Positions 1 through 17,257 of a DNA stretch of 64,000 nucleotides are shown here, piece by piece. Both the position numbers and the translations under genes were made by a program. The notes below the pieces were generated by a model. That model saw nothing but the letters and a program-made list of their open reading frames with translations. It ran no database searches and was not told the origin of the DNA. The stretch spans positions 668 through 64,667 of the forward strand of contig NCIJ01000008.1 of assembly GCA_002282015.1 (NCBI GenBank), in the 5' to 3' direction. Source of the stretch: Sulfuricurvum sp. 17-40-25 (GTDB lineage Bacteria > Campylobacterota > Campylobacteria > Campylobacterales > Sulfurimonadaceae). The stretch's first letter is position 1; each line of letters starts with the position of its first letter.

Positions 1-192
1 AAAGTCATTAAAATCTTTACGATTGTCAATGTTATTTTCTTACCACCGACGCTCATAGCCAGTATTTATGGAATGAACTTTCAGATAATGCCAGAGTTGA
101 GTTGGGGGTATGGTTATGGACTTTCCATCATCATGATGATCTGTTCTTCCATCTTACCAATTTATATTTTCAAACGAAAAGGGTTGATTTAA
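1..192 (+). CDS. corA: CorA-family magnesium/divalent cation transporter, C-terminal end
   Basis: Only the last 63 codons lie in the window; the gene begins upstream. The visible tail has the CorA ending: a hydrophobic helix, the signature GMN motif (IYGMNF) at the helix/loop border, a short acidic loop (MPEL), a second helix and a positively charged cytoplasmic tail (FKRKGLI). In this family the GMN motif forms the selectivity entrance of a pentameric Mg2+ channel in the inner membrane. The stop codon lies inside a GTTGAT/ATCAAC hairpin (183-200), which could end transcription, although no T-run follows. Confidence 0.85.
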   Translation, partial: KVIKIFTIVNVIFLPPTLIASIYGMNFQIMPELSWGYGYGLSIIMMICSSILPIYIFKRKGLI

Positions 193-206
193 GGATCAAC
201 TTATGG

Positions 207-221
207 GTACCAATATGGTAC
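207..221. promoter_or_regulatory. Perfect inverted repeat GTACCA-ATA-TGGTAC before the antiporter gene
   Basis: Arms of 6 bp with a 3-bp spacer lie just before a CTATACAT box that could be the -10 element for the downstream gene, whose TTG start is at 255. The placement would suit a repressor operator. No regulator gene is adjacent, so the function is inferred only from symmetry and position. Confidence 0.35.
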
Positions 222-254
222 TATACATAACTTATTAGATAAAAGGACACACTT

Positions 255-1406
255 TTGGACAGGCGGATACGCTATTTTATAGAAGACTATTGGGACATAT
301 TCACAGGGATTGTCTCGATGCTACTTGCTTTTTTCTTTCATTCTCAAGGCGATGGTGTCATGGCGACACTCTTTTCAGCCATAGGTATTGCTGCACTTTC
401 TCTTACGGTTGCTGAGGTAGCCGACATACTTTCTGAACGATTGCATGAACCTTACGGAAGTTTTGTTTTGACCTTCAGTGCGGTTGTTGTTGAAATCGTT
501 TTACTTTATATGATTTTACTAGAGGTTCGTCATAGCCCAGAAGTCTTGGAAACGGTCAAGGGGGGCATCATCTCTGCGGTGATCGTAGATTTGAATGTTC
601 TTTTAGGTCTTTCGGTTTTCTTGGGAGGACTTGCCTTTAGTCAGCAGCAGCATAACAAAGAGACGTCTAGTGCATACAGCACCGTCTTATTCGTGGCATC
701 GTCTGCTCTATTGGTTCCAGGCTTACTGAGTCACACAGAACATGGTTCACAAGCCTTGACCCAAGTCAGTCACCTGATAGCCGGATTACTGATGTTTTTT
801 TATCTGATCATTTTTATTTTTCAGACGCAAACGCATACCCATTTTTTCAAAGCAACCGCACGCAGCCGTTTTTTTCGTCTTAAGCGCAAACTTCAAGAAG
901 AAGAAGAGGGTGAAATTGATGTCAATGATTCCAGCGATTATGTTTTCGAGCACTTGCATACCAGTTTAAATTTTATTGTTATCTTTGCATTGATCGGGGT
1001 TATTGCGTTGGGTGCTGAGATTTTTGCCGGGCATGGAATTAAGCTCGCCCGTGACTATGGGATTTCAGCAGGGCTCTCGGGGTTGATCATTGCGATTATC
1101 AGTGTATCCCCTGAAATATTTACCGCAGTACGTGCTGCGCGAAATGATCAGATCCAGCGTGTTGTCAATATAGCCATGGGTGCATCAACGGTATCGATTA
1201 TTATGACGGTTCCAATTTTGATGCTTTTGGCGTATTACTCTGGCATTAACCTGACCCTTGATTTTAATCCTCTTCAAATCGGTGCTCTTTTACTTACTAT
1301 TTTATTGGTATGGAAGACAACCGAAGAGGGAGAAACGAACTATTTTGAGGGGGCGTCACACTTGATGTTCTTTGTCAGTTATGCCATTATTGCGGCCTAC
1401 TATTAA
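255..1406 (+). CDS. ChaA-type calcium (sodium/potassium)/proton antiporter
   Basis: A 383-residue inner-membrane protein of the cation/Ca2+ exchanger superfamily with two homologous membrane halves. Half 1 carries FVLTFSAVVVEIVLL (residues ~70-84, putative transport glutamate E80). Half 2 carries SVSPEIFTAVRAARND (residues ~283-298, E287), the typical ChaA alpha-repeat. They are joined by a charged loop with a strongly acidic stretch (LQEEEEGEID, ~213-222), as in regulatory loops of exchangers. The start is TTG, with an AAAGGA ribosome-binding site at 242-247. The stop overlaps the next start by 1 base. The family exports Ca2+, Na+ or K+ in exchange for protons; the actual ion cannot be read from sequence. 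Confidence 0.85.
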   Translation: MDRRIRYFIEDYWDIFTGIVSMLLAFFFHSQGDGVMATLFSAIGIAALSLTVAEVADILSERLHEPYGSFVLTFSAVVVEIVLLYMILLEVRHSPEVLETVKGGIISAVIVDLNVLLGLSVFLGGLAFSQQQHNKETSSAYSTVLFVASSALLVPGLLSHTEHGSQALTQVSHLIAGLLMFFYLIIFIFQTQTHTHFFKATARSRFFRLKRKLQEEEEGEIDVNDSSDYVFEHLHTSLNFIVIFALIGVIALGAEIFAGHGIKLARDYGISAGLSGLIIAIISVSPEIFTAVRAARNDQIQRVVNIAMGASTVSIIMTVPILMLLAYYSGINLTLDFNPLQIGALLLTILLVWKTTEEGETNYFEGASHLMFFVSYAIIAAYY

Positions 1407-2143
1407 TGATAATCTTATTTGCACCCAGTGAGGGGAAGCGTTCAGGCGGTGATACTGCAAGCCTTAGCCGTACATCTCTCCTATTTCCAGAGCTATATGA
1501 GAAAAGACGAGAAGTAATCGCAAAGTATGAAGCAGTAATACATGCTGGAAATTACGATGCATTAAAAGAGCTTTTTGGCCTTAAAGATGAAAAAGAATTT
1601 GAACGCTATAAAATACCTTTTGAGACAGCCCCTACTATGAAAGCGATAGAACGTTACGATGGTGTTGCCTATGACTATCTTGGATACCCACAGTTAGAGC
1701 AGGCGCAGCAGGCTTATATTGATCGTAACGTTATTGTATTCTCAAATTTATTCGGACCAATCCGTGCAGGTGATTGTATTCCTGATTACAAACTCAAACA
1801 AGGCTCGACTATTGATTCGATGGCACCAGAGAAATTTTACAAAAAATATTTCACCGATTCACTCAATGAGTTGATTAATACACAAGAAGTCATAGATCTT
1901 CGTGCAGGCTTTTACGATAAGTTTTATACGTGCAGTACCCCGCCATTGACACTGAAGTTTTTAAAAGAGGGTAAGGTAGTCAGTCACTGGGCAAAAGCCT
2001 ATCGAGGGGTCGTATTGAACAGCATCGCGAAAAATGGTATTGAATCCGTGAGTGATTTTAAGAACGTAAAGATTGAGGGATTATCACTTATAGAAACAGT
2101 GCAAACAGATAAAAAACATGAGATAATTTACGCAATTGATTGA
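1406..2143 (+). CDS. yaaA: YaaA/UPF0246-family peroxide stress protein
   Basis: A 245-residue soluble protein matching the YaaA (DUF328) family across its length. It has the N-terminal LFAPSEGKRSGG motif, the central LFGPIRAGDCIPDYKLK block, and the later IDLRAGFYDKFY and SHWAKAYRG blocks. In E. coli YaaA limits free iron and so reduces DNA and protein oxidation under peroxide stress; that role is known for the family and is inferred here. Translation is probably coupled to the antiporter gene because the start codon shares one base with the upstream stop. Confidence 0.85.
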   Translation: MIILFAPSEGKRSGGDTASLSRTSLLFPELYEKRREVIAKYEAVIHAGNYDALKELFGLKDEKEFERYKIPFETAPTMKAIERYDGVAYDYLGYPQLEQAQQAYIDRNVIVFSNLFGPIRAGDCIPDYKLKQGSTIDSMAPEKFYKKYFTDSLNELINTQEVIDLRAGFYDKFYTCSTPPLTLKFLKEGKVVSHWAKAYRGVVLNSIAKNGIESVSDFKNVKIEGLSLIETVQTDKKHEIIYAID

Positions 2144-2157
2144 ATTGCAAATACTAC

Positions 2158-2186
2158 TTGACATTTAAAGAAAAAGAAACTATAAT
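2158..2186 (+). promoter_or_regulatory. Consensus sigma-70 promoter of the tRNA/tuf cluster
   Basis: TTGACA at 2158-2163, a 17-bp spacer, then TATAAT at 2181-2186. Both hexamers and the spacer length match the consensus exactly. The first tRNA begins 20 bases after the -10 box. Most other promoters seen here have a good -10 but no -35 box, so this is probably a very strong stable-RNA promoter. Confidence 0.85.
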
Positions 2187-2206
2187 TTCAGCTCCATTTC
2201 GCCAAT

Positions 2207-2283
2207 GCCGGCATAGCTCAGTTGGCTAGAGCAGCTGATTTGTAATCAGCAGGCCCGGGGTTCAAGTCCTCGTGCCGGCACCA
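2207..2283 (+). tRNA. tRNA-Thr (anticodon TGT)
   Basis: Cloverleaf with acceptor arms GCCGGCA/TGCCGGC, anticodon loop TTTGTAA giving TGT, T-arm GTTCAAGTC and an encoded CCA end. First gene of a Thr-Tyr-Gly-Thr cluster leading into tuf. Confidence 0.95.
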
Positions 2284-2337
2284 TTGAACGAAATCGGAAT
2301 GCATTACAATTATCAGTGTTAGACCAGATTAGGCCGT

Positions 2338-2423
<86 letters not shown>

Positions 2424-2426
2424 TCT

Positions 2427-2503
<77 letters not shown>

Positions 2504-2600
2504 CTGGGAGCTGAAGTACAATTCATAAATTACTTCATAATTACCTAAAACCGTAAAATAGTTTTTAAGCTTCCAAAATACAAATATATTTATTGTTTAT

Positions 2601-2675
<75 letters not shown>

Positions 2676-2729
2676 GTAATCAGTTTGTAATTTTTTGAAA
2701 GCTTGAAAGCTATTTCAGCTGTTTTTTGG

Positions 2730-2735
2730 TATAAT
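2730..2735 (+). promoter_or_regulatory. -10 box of a tuf promoter
   Basis: TATAAT at 2730-2735 after a T-rich run (GTTTTTTGG), with no recognisable -35 hexamer, as is typical for Campylobacterota sigma-70 promoters. It lies 36 bases before the tuf start and would add transcription to that entering from the tRNA promoter. Confidence 0.6.
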
Positions 2736-2771
2736 TCCAAATTCATTTTCAATATAAAGTCGGAGGACACT

Positions 2772-3971
2772 ATGGCAAAAGAAAAGTTTACACGTACTAA
2801 ACCACACTGTAACATCGGTACTATCGGTCACGTTGACCACGGTAAAACTACATTGACAGCAGCAATTACCGCTGTTTTGGCAACCAAAACTGGTGCTAAA
2901 TTTATGGACTACGATCAAATCGATAACGCTCCAGAAGAGCGCGAGCGCGGAATCACGATCGCTACTTCACACGTTGAGTACGAAACAGATGCACGTCACT
3001 ATGCACACGTTGACTGTCCTGGTCACGCGGACTATGTTAAAAACATGATTACGGGTGCTGCACAAATGGACGGTGCTATTCTTGTTGTTTCTGCAGCAGA
3101 TGGCCCAATGCCACAAACACGTGAGCACATCTTGCTTTCACGTCAAGTTGGTGTTCCATACATCGTTGTTTTCATGAACAAAGAAGACTTGGTTGATGAC
3201 GAAGAGCTTCTTGAGCTAGTTGAGATGGAAATCCGTGAACTTCTTGATATGTACGATTTCCCAGGTGACGATACTCCAATCGTAGCTGGATCTGCATACC
3301 AAGCGCTTGAAGAAGCGAAAAAAGGTATCATCGGTGACTGGGCTGCCAAAATCCTTAAATTGATGGACGAAGTAGACCGTTATATTCCTCAACCAGTTCG
3401 TGAAATGGATAAAGATTTCTTGATGCCAGTAGAGGACGTTTTCTCAATCTCTGGTCGTGGAACGGTTGTTACTGGTCGTATCGAGCGTGGTACAATCAAA
3501 ATCGGTGAAACGATCGAAATCGTTGGTATCCGTGATACACAAACAACAACTGTTACAGGTGTTGAAATGTTCCGTAAAGAAATGGAAATGGGTGAAGCAG
3601 GCGATAACTGCGGAATCTTGCTTCGTGGTACTAAGAAAGAAGATGTTGAACGTGGTCAAGTTCTTTGTAAGCCTAAATCAATCAATCCTCACACAAAATT
3701 TGAGGCAGAGATTTATGTATTGAGCAAAGAAGAGGGTGGACGTCATACTCCATTCTTTAATGGTTACCGTCCACAGTTCTATGTTCGTACGACTGACTGT
3801 ACTGGTGCAATCACTTTGCAAGAAGGTACAGAAATGGTTATGCCAGGCGATAACGTTAAAATTTTCGCTGAGTTGATTCACCCGATCGCAATGGAAGAGG
3901 GAACTCGTTTCGCTATCCGTGAGGGTGGACGTACTGTCGGTGCAGGTGTTGTTTCTAAAATCCTTGCATAA
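2772..3971 (+). CDS. tuf: Elongation factor Tu
   Basis: A GTPase of 399 residues that brings aminoacyl-tRNA to the ribosome. The start is ATG 2772, set by a GGAGGA ribosome-binding site at 2762-2767 and the conserved [12 protein letters not shown]-terminus; an in-frame upstream extension to 2703 is rejected. GTPase motifs: GHVDHGKT (G1), RGIT (G2), DCPGH (G3), NKED (G4, usually NKxD) and SAYQAL (G5), then domains 2 and 3 ending VGAGVVSKI. Codon use is strongly biased, as expected for a highly expressed gene. It is followed closely by rpmG. Confidence 0.98.
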   Translation: MAKEKFTRTKPHCNIGTIGHVDHGKTTLTAAITAVLATKTGAKFMDYDQIDNAPEERERGITIATSHVEYETDARHYAHVDCPGHADYVKNMITGAAQMDGAILVVSAADGPMPQTREHILLSRQVGVPYIVVFMNKEDLVDDEELLELVEMEIRELLDMYDFPGDDTPIVAGSAYQALEEAKKGIIGDWAAKILKLMDEVDRYIPQPVREMDKDFLMPVEDVFSISGRGTVVTGRIERGTIKIGETIEIVGIRDTQTTTVTGVEMFRKEMEMGEAGDNCGILLRGTKKEDVERGQVLCKPKSINPHTKFEAEIYVLSKEEGGRHTPFFNGYRPQFYVRTTDCTGAITLQEGTEMVMPGDNVKIFAELIHPIAMEEGTRFAIREGGRTVGAGVVSKILA

Positions 3972-4008
3972 TTTTACCCGGCCCTAGGGTCGGAACATAA
4001 GGTCTAAC

Positions 4009-4161
4009 ATGCGCGAAAATATACATTTAGCTTGTGAAAAGTGCACACGTCGTAACTATCACATTACTAAGAATAAAAAAACTCATACTGAGAAATTCTC
4101 AGCAAATAAATTTTGTAAATTCTGCCGTGAGCACACTGTTCACAAAGAAGCAAAACTTTAA
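4009..4161 (+). CDS. rpmG: Large ribosomal subunit protein bL33 (L33), zinc-binding form
   Basis: A 50-residue ribosomal protein starting MRENIHLACEKC. It keeps the two CxxC pairs (C9/C12 and C36/C39), so this is the zinc-ribbon version rather than the zinc-free paralogue. It lies 37 bases after tuf and just before tRNA-Trp, in the usual Campylobacterota arrangement. Confidence 0.96.
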   Translation: MRENIHLACEKCTRRNYHITKNKKTHTEKFSANKFCKFCREHTVHKEAKL

Positions 4162-4165
4162 GTTG

Positions 4166-4178
4166 TCCCCTTCGGGGA
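4166..4178 (+). other. Short GC hairpin between rpmG and tRNA-Trp
   Basis: TCCCC-TTC-GGGGA followed by TTTTAT. The tRNA-Trp gene begins six bases later, so it is more likely a processing signal or partial attenuator than a full terminator. Confidence 0.35.
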
Positions 4179-4184
4179 TTTTAT

Positions 4185-4260
4185 AGGTCAGTAGCTCCAA
4201 TGGTAGAGCGCCGGATTCCAAATCCGATGGTTGCGGGTTCGAATCCCCCCTGGCCTGCCA
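4185..4260 (+). tRNA. tRNA-Trp (anticodon CCA)
   Basis: Acceptor arms AGGTCAG/CTGGCCT with one G-T pair, anticodon loop TTCCAAA giving CCA, T-loop GGTTCGAATCC and encoded CCA. Located between rpmG and secE, as in related genomes. Confidence 0.95.
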
Positions 4261-4324
4261 CAAGCATTTTAAACTAATGATGCTTTCGGGCTTTATTCGT
4301 TGGAAATGTCCTAAGGATCATAGT

Positions 4325-4510
4325 ATGAAAAACAGTATCAACAATTATTTCAGATCTGCGAAGCTGGAACTGGCAAAAGTTATCTTTCCAACAAAACCAC
4401 AAGTTAAGCAGGCATTTATTGCAGTTTTAGTGGTTGTGACTTTTGTGGTTCTTTTTTTGGCATTGGTTGACTTTACTATGTCGTCACTCTTATCAGTAAT
4501 TTTGGGTTAA
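4325..4510 (+). CDS. secE: Preprotein translocase subunit SecE
   Basis: A 61-residue single-membrane-span subunit of the SecYEG channel. The start ATG 4325 follows AAGGA at 4313-4317 and gives the normal MKNSINNYFRSAKLELAKV N-terminus; the longer in-frame reading from 4277 has no family support. The amphipathic N-terminal helix (with KVIFPTK) and one C-terminal transmembrane helix (AFIAVLVVVTFVVLFLALV) are clear. nusG starts nine bases downstream. Confidence 0.95.
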   Translation: MKNSINNYFRSAKLELAKVIFPTKPQVKQAFIAVLVVVTFVVLFLALVDFTMSSLLSVILG

Positions 4511-4519
4511 GGAAAAAAT

Positions 4520-5050
4520 ATGGCACATCTTTGGTACTCAATTCAAACCTATGCAGGTAGCGAGCGTAGCGTAAAAGCAGCTATTGAAAACATTATTGCA
4601 GAAAATCATCTTGAAGAAGTGATAACGGAAGTTATTGTTCCTACTGAAGATGTTATCGAAGTAAAAAATGGGAAGAAAAAAATAACAGAACGTTCTCTTT
4701 ACTCTGGGTACGTATTTGCTAATATCGATCTTAGTGTTGATTTACAGCATAGAATACAGTCTCTTCCAAGAGTTGCAGGATTTATTGGTGAGGGCAGTAA
4801 GCCAACACCTCTAAGCGATAATGACATTAGTGTTATATTGGATCGTGTAACCAACCGTGCTGCTCCAAAACCAAAAGTCTATTTTGACAATGGTGAAATG
4901 GTTCGCATAGTTGACGGTCCATTTGCAAACTTTACAGGTACCGTGGATGAGTATGATCTTGAGCATGGGACATTGAAACTTAATGTTTCCATCTTCGGTC
5001 GTAGTACGCCGGTTGATATATCGTATACGCAAGTCGAAAAAATAATTTAA
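4520..5050 (+). CDS. nusG: Transcription termination/antitermination factor NusG
   Basis: A protein of 176 residues with the NGN domain at the N-terminus (WYSIQTYAGSERSVKAAIE) and a KOW domain at the C-terminus (MVRIVDGPFANFTGTVDE). It links RNA polymerase to Rho or the ribosome. It sits in the conserved secE-nusG-rplK order with a ribosome-binding site AAGGAAAA before the ATG. Confidence 0.97.
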   Translation: MAHLWYSIQTYAGSERSVKAAIENIIAENHLEEVITEVIVPTEDVIEVKNGKKKITERSLYSGYVFANIDLSVDLQHRIQSLPRVAGFIGEGSKPTPLSDNDISVILDRVTNRAAPKPKVYFDNGEMVRIVDGPFANFTGTVDEYDLEHGTLKLNVSIFGRSTPVDISYTQVEKII

Positions 5051-5071
5051 TCTCAAAAAAAGGAAGCACAA

Positions 5072-5497
5072 ATGGCAAAGAAAATCACTGGTTACATTAA
5101 GTTACAAGTTCAAGCTGGCGCGGCTAATCCGGCACCACCGGTTGGTCCTGCCCTTGGTCAACGTGGTGTTAACATCATGGAATTTTGTAAGGCGTTTAAC
5201 GAGCGTACAAAAGATAAAGCAGGATTTAAACTCCCTGTAGTTATTACTGTATATGCAGATAAAACGTTTTCATTCATCACAAAACAGCCCCCGGCATCTG
5301 CTCTTATTATGAAAGCAGCTGGTCTTAAAAAAGGGACTGACAATCCGATGAAAAATAAAGTGGGTAAAATCACTAAAGCGCAACTGATGGAAATTGTTAA
5401 GCAAAAAATGCAAGACATGAATACTGATGATGTTAATGCAGCTGCAGCAACTATCACAGGTTCAGCACGTTCAATGGGTGTTGACATCGTCGACTAA
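5072..5497 (+). CDS. rplK: Large ribosomal subunit protein uL11 (L11)
   Basis: A 141-residue protein, the normal family length. It has the typical [20 protein letters not shown] opening and the C-terminal RNA-binding domain ([13 protein letters not shown]). L11 forms the GTPase-associated centre with 23S rRNA. It starts 21 bases after nusG with AAGGAAG as ribosome-binding site. The 68 bases before rplA hold a short CCGCA/TGCGG stem (5516-5539) and no gene. Confidence 0.97.
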   Translation: MAKKITGYIKLQVQAGAANPAPPVGPALGQRGVNIMEFCKAFNERTKDKAGFKLPVVITVYADKTFSFITKQPPASALIMKAAGLKKGTDNPMKNKVGKITKAQLMEIVKQKMQDMNTDDVNAAAATITGSARSMGVDIVD

Positions 5498-5565
5498 AAA
5501 CGAATACCTCTTCGACCGCAAAGAGATTAAATCATGCGGCAGATTCTATTTTATGGAGAATTATC

Positions 5566-6261
5566 ATGGCAGGAAAACGCTATAAATTATTAAGTGAAAA
5601 AGTTGACTTGGCTAAAAATTACACTGTAGCAGATGCTTCAGTTTTTTTACAAGAACTAAAATCAGCAAAATTTGATGAGACGGTTGAGATCGCTCTTAAC
5701 CTAAATGTAGATCCTCGTCACGCTGACCAAATGATCCGTGGCGCTGTTGTGCTTCCTCACGGTACGGGTAAAGTGGTCCGCGTAGCGGTTTTTGCAAAAG
5801 GTGCTAAAGCGGATGAAGCTAAAGCAGCCGGTGCTGATATTGTTGGTGCTGAAGACCTAGTTGATCAAATTAAATCAGGTAACATTAACTTCGATATCGT
5901 TGTTGCTGCACCAGATTGTATGGGTCTTGTAGGTCAAGTTGGTCGTATTCTTGGGCCAAAAGGTATGATGCCTAACCCTAAGACAGGTACAGTTACTGCT
6001 GATATCGCAAAAGCGGTTACCAATGTTAAAGGCGGGCAAGTAAATTTCCGTGTTGACAAAAAAGGTAATATTCACGCTGGTGTGGGTAAAGTAAGTTTTG
6101 ACGCGGTTAAAATCGAAGAAAATATCAAAGCATTCGTTGGTGCTATCAACCGTGCAAAACCTTCAACTGCAAAGGGTCGTTACATTAAAAATGCGGCACT
6201 TTCATTGACTATGAGTCCTGCTATTAAATTTGATATTCAAGAGCTTCTTGATATCCGTTAA
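5566..6261 (+). CDS. rplA: Large ribosomal subunit protein uL1 (L1)
   Basis: A 231-residue L1-stalk protein. Family blocks are present: [20 protein letters not shown], the [18 protein letters not shown] block, and GVGKVSF near the C-terminus. In E. coli L1 represses its own operon by binding the leader mRNA; no clear L1 target could be assigned here. Confidence 0.97.
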   Translation: MAGKRYKLLSEKVDLAKNYTVADASVFLQELKSAKFDETVEIALNLNVDPRHADQMIRGAVVLPHGTGKVVRVAVFAKGAKADEAKAAGADIVGAEDLVDQIKSGNINFDIVVAAPDCMGLVGQVGRILGPKGMMPNPKTGTVTADIAKAVTNVKGGQVNFRVDKKGNIHAGVGKVSFDAVKIEENIKAFVGAINRAKPSTAKGRYIKNAALSLTMSPAIKFDIQELLDIR

Positions 6262-6283
6262 TAATTAGAATATTTTATCTTAT

Positions 6284-6342
6284 GGACTTAAGACAGTAGG
6301 GGGCGAAAGCCTTAATCAGTAGTATCTGCCCCGCTTGAAGTT
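6284..6342 (+). promoter_or_regulatory. Ribosomal protein L10 leader (autoregulatory RNA element)
   Basis: The 101 bases between rplA and rplJ hold the conserved L10-leader pattern: CTTAAGACAGTAGG, a GGC-GAAA-GCC hairpin at 6302-6311, then TTAATC...CTGCCCC. In other bacteria the L10-L12 complex binds this leader to repress rplJL translation. A strong ribosome-binding site (AAAGGAG, 6351-6357) follows. Recognition is by sequence pattern; a covariance-model search would settle it. Confidence 0.75.
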
Positions 6343-6362
6343 GTGTCTGGAAAGGAGAAACG

Positions 6363-6842
6363 ATGAACAAAACACAAAAATCAGAGATTGTTAATACTCT
6401 TACATCAGAGTTTAAAACAGCTACTGCAGTTGTAATGTGTGATTACCGTGGACTTACCGTATCTGATCTTGAAGAACTGCGTAAGATCGCTCGTGGTAAA
6501 GAAACTAAGGTTCAAGTAGTAAAAAATACTCTTGCTTCTATTGCTTTGGCAAACGCAGATATGACGGGTATTGCTATTTCAGATACGAATATTTTTATTT
6601 GGAGTGATGATTCAATCGCTGCTGCTAAAACAGTTGTTGAATTTGCAAAAGGTAGAGATAAATTTGTTATCCGTGTAGCTTACATTGATGGTCAAGCTGC
6701 TGATGAAAAGAAAGTACGTGCATTTGCAACACTTCCTGGTCGCGAAGAATTGCTTGGTATGTTGGCATCAGTTTGGATGGGTCCAGTACGCAATTTCACA
6801 ATTGGTCTCGATGCGCTTAAGCGTCAAAAAGAAGCAGCTTAA
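6363..6842 (+). CDS. rplJ: Large ribosomal subunit protein uL10 (L10)
   Basis: A 159-residue stalk-base protein with the family opening (MNKTQKSEIVNTL), the VVMCDYRGLTVSDLEELRK block, and a C-terminal helix region that anchors L12 dimers. Expression is expected to be controlled by the leader just upstream. Confidence 0.97.
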   Translation: MNKTQKSEIVNTLTSEFKTATAVVMCDYRGLTVSDLEELRKIARGKETKVQVVKNTLASIALANADMTGIAISDTNIFIWSDDSIAAAKTVVEFAKGRDKFVIRVAYIDGQAADEKKVRAFATLPGREELLGMLASVWMGPVRNFTIGLDALKRQKEAA

Positions 6843-6904
6843 TTACTGTTTCAAAACAACGCCGGATTTAATGTCGGCATAAATAAAAAAATTAGGAGAA
6901 TATT

Positions 6905-7276
6905 ATGGCTGTTACAAAACAAGACGTTCTTGAGTTTATCTCAAACCTTTCTGTATTAGAGCTTTCTGAGCTTGTTAAAGAATTCGAAGAAAAATTCGGA
7001 GTATCTGCTCAACCAGTAGCGGTTGCTGGTGGTGCTGTTGCTGCTGCTTCAGCTGATGAAGAAAAAACTGAGTTTGATGTTATCCTTAAAGACGCTGGTG
7101 AAAAGAAAATCAACGTAATTAAAGTAGTACGTGCACTTACAGGTCTTGGTCTTAAAGAGGCAAAAGATGCTGTTGATGGAGCACCTACAACACTAAAAGA
7201 AGGCATCAATAAAGATGATGCTGAAGCCGCTAAAAAAGAGCTTGAAGAAGCTGGCGCAACAGTAGAAATTAAATAA
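6905..7276 (+). CDS. rplL: Large ribosomal subunit protein bL12 (L7/L12)
   Basis: A 123-residue stalk protein. It has an N-terminal dimerisation region, an Ala/Val-rich hinge ([13 protein letters not shown], residues ~37-49) and a C-terminal domain with [19 protein letters not shown], the factor-binding helix. It recruits EF-Tu, EF-G and other GTPases. TTAGGAG precedes the start. Confidence 0.97.
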   Translation: MAVTKQDVLEFISNLSVLELSELVKEFEEKFGVSAQPVAVAGGAVAAASADEEKTEFDVILKDAGEKKINVIKVVRALTGLGLKEAKDAVDGAPTTLKEGINKDDAEAAKKELEEAGATVEIK

Positions 7277-7289
7277 TCATTTTATGATT

Positions 7290-7389
7290 GGAGGGCATGC
7301 CCTCCGTTTAATTCAGGGCACTTTTCCGAGTTGATTTATTCACTTTGGGAAAGTGCCCATACGTCGTTATACGGTTAAGGTCACTTAAC
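7290..7389 (+). promoter_or_regulatory. Three consecutive hairpins between rplL and rpoB
   Basis: The 170-base gap holds a perfect palindrome GGAGGGCATGCCCTCC (7290-7305), a long near-perfect stem of GGGCACTTTTCC with GGAAAGTGCCC (7316-7358), and a GTTAAG-GTCA-CTTAAC stem (7374-7389). None has a T-run of terminator type. In E. coli the same position carries an attenuator and an RNase III site that lower rpoBC expression relative to rplL; a similar role is inferred here. Confidence 0.6.
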
Positions 7390-7443
7390 TAGACATGCAT
7401 TTTTATCCATCTCCCTTTGGGATAACAAACTTGATTGAGGTAG

Positions 7444-16093
<8,650 letters not shown>

Positions 16094-16094
16094 G

Positions 16095-16114
16095 TTTTTG
16101 GCTTCGGCCAAAAC
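16095..16114 (+). terminator. UUCG-capped hairpin after rpoC
   Basis: TTTTGGC-TTCG-GCCAAAA starts one base after the rpoC stop. It is a stable tetraloop stem, but no T-run follows (CAGTAACACC). It may protect the mRNA end or act as a partial terminator before the separate rpsL promoter. Confidence 0.5.
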
Positions 16115-16187
16115 AGTAACACCATTCTTCTATTCCCTTTCAATTTAAACCTTCCTTAAAATAAGCTATATTTAATTAAAAAACAGG

Positions 16188-16193
16188 TATGAT
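16188..16193 (+). promoter_or_regulatory. -10 box of an rpsL-rpsG-fusA promoter
   Basis: TATGAT within an AT-rich stretch (TTTAATTAAAAAACAGG upstream) and 68 bases before the rpsL start. There is no -35 hexamer. It would start the streptomycin-operon genes separately from rpoBC. Confidence 0.5.
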
Positions 16194-16261
16194 TTCGCGT
16201 TTATTAGTCCCCTATGGGTGGATTAAAATTCTACTGGAACATTTCAAAACAAGGAGATTGT

Positions 16262-16642
16262 ATGCCAACAATCAACCAGCTTATTCGTAAAGAGCGACAA
16301 GCGGTAGTGAAAAAATCAAAATCACCCGCTTTGGTGTCATGCCCACAACGTCGTGGTGTATGTACTCGTGTATATACTACAACCCCAAAGAAACCTAACT
16401 CGGCACTTCGTAAAGTTGCTAAAGTTCGTTTGACTTCAGGGTTTGAAGTTATTAGTTATATCGGTGGTGAGGGTCACAACTTGCAAGAGCACTCGATTGT
16501 TCTTGTTCGTGGTGGTCGTGTTAAAGACTTACCAGGGGTAAAATACCATATCGTACGTGGTGCTCTTGATGCTGCGGGTGTTAAAGACCGTAAAGTATCT
16601 CGTTCTAAATACGGAACGAAAAAAGCTAAGGTTAAAAAATAA
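16262..16642 (+). CDS. rpsL: Small ribosomal subunit protein uS12 (S12)
   Basis: A 126-residue decoding-centre protein. The start is ATG 16262, after AAGGAG at 16251-16256, giving [12 protein letters not shown]; a 16-codon upstream extension is rejected. The [10 protein letters not shown] and [13 protein letters not shown] blocks carry the wild-type lysines equivalent to K43 and K88, so streptomycin sensitivity is expected at this locus. Confidence 0.97.
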   Translation: MPTINQLIRKERQAVVKKSKSPALVSCPQRRGVCTRVYTTTPKKPNSALRKVAKVRLTSGFEVISYIGGEGHNLQEHSIVLVRGGRVKDLPGVKYHIVRGALDAAGVKDRKVSRSKYGTKKAKVKK

Positions 16643-16690
16643 TCATTTAACCCGACAAGATTCGGTTTATGATGACCGTTTTTTGAGTAA

Positions 16691-17182
<492 letters not shown>

Positions 17183-17200
17183 GAGTTTCTATAACCTTTC

Positions 17201-17220
17201 GGTAACCTCTTTTGGTTACC
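17201..17220 (+). other. Hairpin between rpsG and fusA
   Basis: GGTAACC-TCTTTT-GGTTACC, a perfect 7-bp stem in the 75-base gap. No T-run follows, so it is probably an mRNA-stabilising or translation-control stem rather than a terminator. Confidence 0.45.
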
Positions 17221-17257
17221 ATTCTCCCAATAAAAACTACTTTTTAAGGCTATTATC

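Noticed and set aside
2703-2771. In-frame N-terminal extension of EF-Tu
   Set aside because: It covers the promoter and ribosome-binding site of tuf; family N-terminus and GGAGGA place the start at 2772.
5158-5487. 109-residue frame antisense to rplK
   Set aside because: Exact shadow of a highly conserved ribosomal gene with no own ribosome-binding site or protein-like pattern.
6262-6362. Promoter rather than RNA leader before rplJ
   Set aside because: No -10 box is seen, while the sequence pattern and stems fit the L10 leader.
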